Origin: Pseudonocardia alaniniphila
Lineage (GTDB): Bacteria > Actinomycetota > Actinomycetes > Mycobacteriales > Pseudonocardiaceae
Direction of reading: 5' to 3'
Length of the DNA: 64,000 nt
NCBI RefSeq assembly: GCF_022524485.1
Contig: NZ_JAKXMK010000025.1
Span: forward strand, 124,001 to 188,000
Shown here: piece after piece, positions 60,120 to 64,000 of the stretch
Layout of the letters: each line of letters starts with the position of its first letter
Numbering within the stretch: position 1 is the stretch's first letter
Made by a program: the position numbers and the translations under genes
Notes under the pieces: generated by a model
What the model was told of the DNA's origin: nothing
Seen by the model: only the letters and a program-made list of their open reading frames with translations
The model's database searches: none

Positions 60120-60920
60120 GTGTCATCCACCACAGATGCGTCCACAGGCCGGGCGCAGATAGCGGAACGAACGCTCCGTACCGACCGGTGGTGGCTGCCG
60201 CCCCTGGCCAACTTCGTCGGCCTCGCCCTGTGGGTCGTCTACGCCACTGTGCGCGCCTTCATGCAGGAGTGGTACTTCGTACCGCAGTACAACTACCTCA
60301 CCCCGTTCTACTCGCCGTGCGTGTCGAACGGCTGCGTGGAGCAGGCCGCTCACTTCGGACGCTTCCTGCCCGACGTGTGGTGGCTGCCCTACGCCGCTCT
60401 AACGTTGCCGTTCCTGCTCTTGTTCCGGCTCACCTGCTACTACTACCGCAAGGCGTACTACCGGGCGTTCTGGCTCTCGCCGCCCGCCTGCGCCGTGGCC
60501 GAGCCGCACGCGCGGTACACCGGGGAGACGCGCTTCCCACTTCTCGGCCAGAACCTGCACCGCTACTTCTTCTACCTCGCCGCGATCATCTCCGTGATCA
60601 ACACGTATGACGCGATCAAGGCCTTCATCAAGGAGGACGGAAGCTTCGGGCTCGGCCTGGGCAACATCATCCTTCTGATCAACGTCGTGCTGCTCTGGGC
60701 GTACACGGTGTCGTGCCATTCGTGTCGCAGCATCATCGGCGGCCGGCTGAACCATTTCTCGAAGCATCCGGTGCGCTACAAGCTGTGGGTCCAGGTTTCC
60801 CGGCTCAACGGCAAGCACATGCAGCTCGCCTGGACCACACTGGCCTCCCTGGCCATTACGGACTTCTACATCATGGCCGTCTCGGCCGGGTGGTTCTCCG
60901 ACCTGCGGATCGTGGGGTGA
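60120..60920 (+). CDS. succinate dehydrogenase membrane anchor, Sdh1 type with Rieske-like cysteines
   Basis: A 266-residue membrane protein with about five segments, matching the anchor of mycobacterial Sdh1 (Rv0249c), where a membrane-embedded Rieske-type 2Fe-2S cluster has been described. Here TPFYSPCVSNGCVEQ (C67, C72) and YTVSCHSCRSIIGG (C199, H200, C202) are the likely ligand regions, but I cannot assign them exactly. It has no resemblance to the b558 anchor of the first operon. GAGGA stands ten bases before the GTG at 60120. Its stop overlaps the flavoprotein start as GTGA. Confidence 0.85.
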   Translation: MSSTTDASTGRAQIAERTLRTDRWWLPPLANFVGLALWVVYATVRAFMQEWYFVPQYNYLTPFYSPCVSNGCVEQAAHFGRFLPDVWWLPYAALTLPFLLLFRLTCYYYRKAYYRAFWLSPPACAVAEPHARYTGETRFPLLGQNLHRYFFYLAAIISVINTYDAIKAFIKEDGSFGLGLGNIILLINVVLLWAYTVSCHSCRSIIGGRLNHFSKHPVRYKLWVQVSRLNGKHMQLAWTTLASLAITDFYIMAVSAGWFSDLRIVG

Positions 60921-62884
60921 ACACTGTGACGACGGAACAGACCACCGGACAGGGTGGGAACGAGAGCATCGAGCGCCACGAGTACGACGTCGTCGTCATC
61001 GGTGCCGGTGGGGCGGGCCTTCGCGCCGCGATCGAGGCCCGAATGAAGGGCAAGCGCACCGCCATCATCTCCAAGTCGCTGTTCGGCAAGGCGCACACGG
61101 TGATGGCGGAAGGCGGCTGCGCGGCGTCGATGGGGAACGTGAACCCCAACGACAACTGGATGGTGCACTACCGCGACACCATGCGCGGCGGGAAGTTCCT
61201 CAACAACTGGCGGATGGCCGAGCTGCACGCCAAGGAGGCGCCCGACCGCGTCTGGGAGCTCGAGACCTACGGTGCGCTGTTCGACCGCACCAAGGACGGC
61301 AAGATCAGCCAGCGCAACTTCGGCGGCCACACCTATCCGCGCCTCGCACACGTCGGCGACCGCACCGGGCTGGAGATGATCCGCACCCTGCAGCAGAAGG
61401 TCGTGTCGCTGCAGCAGGAGGACTATCGCGAGACCGGTGACTACGAGGCGAACATCCGCGTCTTCCACGAGACGACGATCACCGACCTCTTCAAGACGGG
61501 TGATGACGAAGGGCAGGCCGGGAAGATCGCGGGCTGCTTCGGCTACTTCCGCAGCACCGGCAAGTTCGTGCGGTTCGACGCGCCGGCGATCGTGCTGGCC
61601 ACGGGCGGTGTGGGCAAGAGCTACCAGGTGACCTCGAACTCCTGGGAGTACACCGGCGACGGCCACGCACTGGCCCTGCGTGCGGGCGCCACCCTCATCA
61701 ACATGGAGTTCCTGCAGTTCCACCCGACGGGCATGGTCTGGCCGCCGTCGGTGAAGGGAATCCTGGTCACGGAGTCGGTGCGCGGCGACGGCGGTGTGCT
61801 GCGCAACTCCGAGGGCGAGCGCTTCATGTTCAACTACGTCCCCGACGTCTTCAAGGACCAGTACGCCACCACTGAGGAGGAGGGCGATCGCTGGTACACC
61901 GACGCGGACAACAACCGCCGTCCCCCGGAGCTGCTGCCCCGTGACGAGGTGGCGCGCGCGATCAACTCCGAGGTGAAGGCCGGGCGCGGGAGCCCCCACG
62001 GCGGTGTCTTCCTCGACATCGCCTCGCGCCTGTCGCCGGAGGAGATCCAGAAGCGCCTGCCGTCGATGTACCACCAGTTCAAGGAGCTGGCGGACGTCGA
62101 CATCACCAAGGAGCCGATGGAGGTCGGCCCCACCTGCCATTACGTGATGGGCGGGGTGGAGGTCGAGCCGGACACCACCATGTCCACGGTGCCGGGCCTG
62201 TTCGCGGCCGGTGAGGTCGCGGGCGGGATGCACGGCTCCAACCGGCTGGGCGGCAACTCGCTGTCGGACCTGCTCGTGTTCGGCCGCCGCGCCGGACTGG
62301 GTGCCTCGGAGTACGTCGACGGGCTCGCCGGGGTGCGCCCCGCCGTTCGCACGGCCGACGTCGCCGCCGCGCAGGAGCGGGCGCTGCTGCCGTTCTCGTC
62401 GGCCACCGAGGGCGGGGAGAACCCGTTCGTGGTGCAGCTGGAGCTGCAGAAGACGATGCACGAGCTCGTCGGGATCATCCGCAAGGCCGACGAGATGGAG
62501 ATGGCGCTCAAGAAGCTCCAGGACATTGCCACGCGCACGCGCACGGTGAGCGTCGAGGGGCACCGGGAGTTCAACCCGGGCTGGCATCTCGCGCTCGACC
62601 TGCGCAACATGCTGCTGGTCTCGCTGTGCGTGGCGAAGGCGGCCGTCGAGCGTCAGGAGAGCCGCGGCGGCCACACCCGCGACGACTACCCGGTGATGGA
62701 CTCCGACTGGCGCCACGTGCTGCTGGTGCTGTCGGCCCTGGGCGAGGACAACGTCGAGCTGGTGCGCAAGGAGCAGGTGCCGATGCGGCCCGAGCTGCTG
62801 GACCTGTTCGAGATGGACGAGCTGAAGAAGTACTACACCGGCGAGGAGCTGGGCGGACACCGAGCCGGGGAGGCTGCGAAATGA
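60917..62884 (+). CDS. sdhA: succinate dehydrogenase/fumarate reductase flavoprotein (Sdh1 type)
   Basis: A 655-residue flavoprotein. VVVIGAGGAGLRAAIEARMK binds FAD; SLFGKAHTVMAEGGCAASMG carries the histidine for FAD attachment; HPTGMVWPPSVKGILVTESV, EVGPTCHYVMGGVEVEPDT and MHGSNRLGGNSLSDLLVFGR complete the active site. ILVTESVRGDGGVLRN with NNRRPPELLPRDEVARAI is typical of the Sdh1/Rv0248c branch rather than of the first enzyme in the window. GTG at 60917 overlaps the anchor stop; a GTG nine bases later is also possible. Confidence 0.95.
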   Translation: MNTVTTEQTTGQGGNESIERHEYDVVVIGAGGAGLRAAIEARMKGKRTAIISKSLFGKAHTVMAEGGCAASMGNVNPNDNWMVHYRDTMRGGKFLNNWRMAELHAKEAPDRVWELETYGALFDRTKDGKISQRNFGGHTYPRLAHVGDRTGLEMIRTLQQKVVSLQQEDYRETGDYEANIRVFHETTITDLFKTGDDEGQAGKIAGCFGYFRSTGKFVRFDAPAIVLATGGVGKSYQVTSNSWEYTGDGHALALRAGATLINMEFLQFHPTGMVWPPSVKGILVTESVRGDGGVLRNSEGERFMFNYVPDVFKDQYATTEEEGDRWYTDADNNRRPPELLPRDEVARAINSEVKAGRGSPHGGVFLDIASRLSPEEIQKRLPSMYHQFKELADVDITKEPMEVGPTCHYVMGGVEVEPDTTMSTVPGLFAAGEVAGGMHGSNRLGGNSLSDLLVFGRRAGLGASEYVDGLAGVRPAVRTADVAAAQERALLPFSSATEGGENPFVVQLELQKTMHELVGIIRKADEMEMALKKLQDIATRTRTVSVEGHREFNPGWHLALDLRNMLLVSLCVAKAAVERQESRGGHTRDDYPVMDSDWRHVLLVLSALGEDNVELVRKEQVPMRPELLDLFEMDELKKYYTGEELGGHRAGEAAK

Positions 62885-63636
62885 CGTATGACGCCCACTT
62901 CAGGGTGTGGCGGGGTGACTCCGAGAAGGGGGAGCTCGTCGACTACCCGGTGGAGGTGAACGAGGGCGAGGTCGTCCTCGACATCATCCACCGGCTGCAG
63001 CAGACCGAGGCGGGCGATCTCGCGGTCCGGTGGAACTGCAAGGCCGGCAAGTGCGGCTCCTGCAGCATGGAGATCAACGGCAAGCCGCGCCTGGCGTGCA
63101 TGACCAGGATGTCGACCTTCACCGAGACCGAGACCATCACGGTCACGCCGCTGCGGACGTTCCCGGTGATCCGCGACCTCGTCACCGACGTGTCGTTCAA
63201 CTACACGAAGGCCCGCGAGGTGCCGAGCTTCGCGCCGCCGCCCGACCTGGAGCCCGGTGAGTACCGGATGCAGCAGGTGGACGTCGAGCGGAGCCAGGAG
63301 TTCCGCAAGTGCATCGAGTGCTACCTCTGCCAGAACACCTGTCACGTGGTGCGCGACCACGAGGAGAACAAGGAGAACTTCGCCGGCCCGCGTTATCTGA
63401 TGCGGATCGCGGAGCTCGACATGCACCCCCTCGACGTCGCGGACCGCAAGCAGGAGGCGCAGGAGGAGCACGGTCTGGGCTTCTGCAACATCACCAAGTG
63501 CTGCACCGAGGTCTGCCCCGAGCACATCAAGATCACTGACAACGCGCTCATTCCGCTGAAGGAACGCGTGGTCGACCGCAAGTACGACCCGCTGGTCTGG
63601 CTGGGCAGCAAGATCTTCAAGCGCGCGGGCGCCTGA
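62881..63636 (+). CDS. sdhB: succinate dehydrogenase/fumarate reductase iron-sulfur subunit (Sdh1 type)
   Basis: A 251-residue iron-sulfur protein. 2Fe-2S ligands are C53, C58, C61 and C73 (WNCKAGKCGSCSM, LACMTR); the 4Fe-4S and 3Fe-4S sets are C144, C147, C150, C154 (CIECYLCQNTCHVV) and C202, C207, C208, C212 (FCNITKCCTEVCPEHIK). The double cysteine CC in the last group is characteristic of the Sdh1 branch and differs from the first SdhB. ATGA overlap couples it to the flavoprotein gene. Confidence 0.95.
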   Translation: MTYDAHFRVWRGDSEKGELVDYPVEVNEGEVVLDIIHRLQQTEAGDLAVRWNCKAGKCGSCSMEINGKPRLACMTRMSTFTETETITVTPLRTFPVIRDLVTDVSFNYTKAREVPSFAPPPDLEPGEYRMQQVDVERSQEFRKCIECYLCQNTCHVVRDHEENKENFAGPRYLMRIAELDMHPLDVADRKQEAQEEHGLGFCNITKCCTEVCPEHIKITDNALIPLKERVVDRKYDPLVWLGSKIFKRAGA

Positions 63637-63654
63637 TCATCCGGTGACTGCGGA

Positions 63655-63695
63655 AGAGCCGCCTTCACGCGGCCGCATTGCGTGAAGGCGGCTCT
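63655..63695. terminator. bidirectional terminator after the second sdh operon
   Basis: AGAGCCGCCTTCACGC and GCGTGAAGGCGGCTCT form a perfect 16-base stem with a nine-base loop, between the convergent sdhB and the PspA-like partial gene. Confidence 0.8.
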
Positions 63696-63713
63696 GCCGT
63701 ATCCGGGAGGCGC

Positions 63714-64000
63714 TCAGCGGCCCATGCTCCGGCGGATCTCCTCCAGCCTCGCCTTGGCCGCGCGCTCGCGTTCGGCCTCCTGCTCCTCGACGCTGCGGGC
63801 CTCGGGGGTGTTCTCGGCCAGCTCGGCCGCGCCGATCGAGGTGGCGTAGCGGGTCTCGATCTTTTCGCGGACGTAGTCCAGACTCGGGACGCCCCGATCG
63901 TCGTAGTCGGGTGCGGGTGGCGGCAGTGGCGGCGCCGTGGCGTCGTCCACGATCTCCGCGTCCAGCGGCTCGATACCCCCGGATGGCCCTGTCGAATTCT
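63714..64000 (-). CDS. protein with a PspA-like C-terminal module (partial)
   Basis: The frame is open through the right edge, so the N-terminus lies outside; the GTG at 63950 is only one possible start. The visible 94 residues have an acidic, Pro-rich first part (PPLPPPAPDYDDRG) and then SLDYVREKIETRYATSIGAA, ELAENTPEARSVEEQEAERE and a basic end RLEEIRRSMGR. The block from PSLDYVREKIETRY closely follows PSLEEVRDKIERRYANAIGS at the end of PspA in this same window, including a final LEEIRRS/LEQIRAS helix. It is therefore a PspA paralogue or another protein that shares this C-terminal piece. Confidence 0.7.
   Translation of the reverse strand, partial: NSTGPSGGIEPLDAEIVDDATAPPLPPPAPDYDDRGVPSLDYVREKIETRYATSIGAAELAENTPEARSVEEQEAERERAAKARLEEIRRSMGR

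Overview
This is 64 kb of very GC-rich chromosomal DNA from an actinobacterium. The gene order and the families present point to the Pseudonocardiaceae (Pseudonocardia-like). These include a mycothiol-type DinB protein, a deazaflavin (F420) type reductase, ClgR, a DUF3046 gene beside recA, a long Lhr helicase, many GTG starts and many GTGA start/stop overlaps. From memory, several blocks match the order around M. tuberculosis Rv2782c to Rv2736c: M16 peptidase, dapB, thyX, dapA, rnj, ftsK, argA, pgsA, clgR, pspA and DUF3046-recA-recX. No rRNA, tRNA, CRISPR array, prophage or intact insertion sequence was seen. No gene-free stretch exceeds 300 bases. The longest are 30091-30374 (leader of pspA, with a hairpin), 59870-60119 (between two succinate dehydrogenase operons) and 11547-11759 (a terminator plus a MITE-like repeat).

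Layout. 1-11.6 kb is core: M16 peptidase end, DUF456 protein, dapB, a frameshifted monooxygenase-like gene, an acetyltransferase, a DMT exporter with a YcaQ-type glycosylase, a ribbon-helix-helix/DUF4097 operon with a palindromic operator, thyX, a DinB-like protein, dapA and rnj. 11.6-22.1 kb looks like an accessory block between rnj and ftsK. It holds a 168-bp MITE-like repeat, an F420-type reductase, an amine catabolic cluster (permease, AsnC regulator, aminotransferase, FAD oxidoreductase), a VapBC module and the lysine-degrading lat/aldehyde dehydrogenase pair with its Lrp regulator. 22.1-32.1 kb is core again: ftsK, a YceI fusion, an AraC regulator, argA, rimO-pgsA, clgR, pspA and nei2. 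32.1-51.8 kb is mixed: an ABC-2 exporter with its own two-component system, yidC, a Baeyer-Villiger-type monooxygenase facing an acyl-CoA synthetase/TetR pair, lhr, and assorted metabolic enzymes. 51.8-55.4 kb is DUF3046, recA (with a LexA box), recX with a long disordered N-terminus, and a DsbA-like protein. 55.4-64 kb carries a LysR regulator and two adjacent but unrelated types of succinate dehydrogenase. The right edge holds a partial gene whose end resembles the end of PspA.

How the parts fit. dapA and dapB make lysine while lat and its aldehyde dehydrogenase break it down. thyX, recA, recX, lhr, nei2 and the YcaQ homologue serve DNA synthesis and repair. rnj acts in RNA decay. clgR and pspA belong to the envelope and proteolysis stress response. 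The two Sdh complexes feed electrons to the quinone pool.

A recurrent regulatory theme is a TASSST hexamer placed 6-8 bases before the start codon in sixteen genes, which indicates leaderless transcripts and was used here to choose starts. No wholly new defence or biosynthetic system was recognised. The most interesting items are the CTAG-bounded repeat family, the self-regulated RHH/DUF4097 operon, the paired Sdh complexes and the PspA-like module at the right edge.
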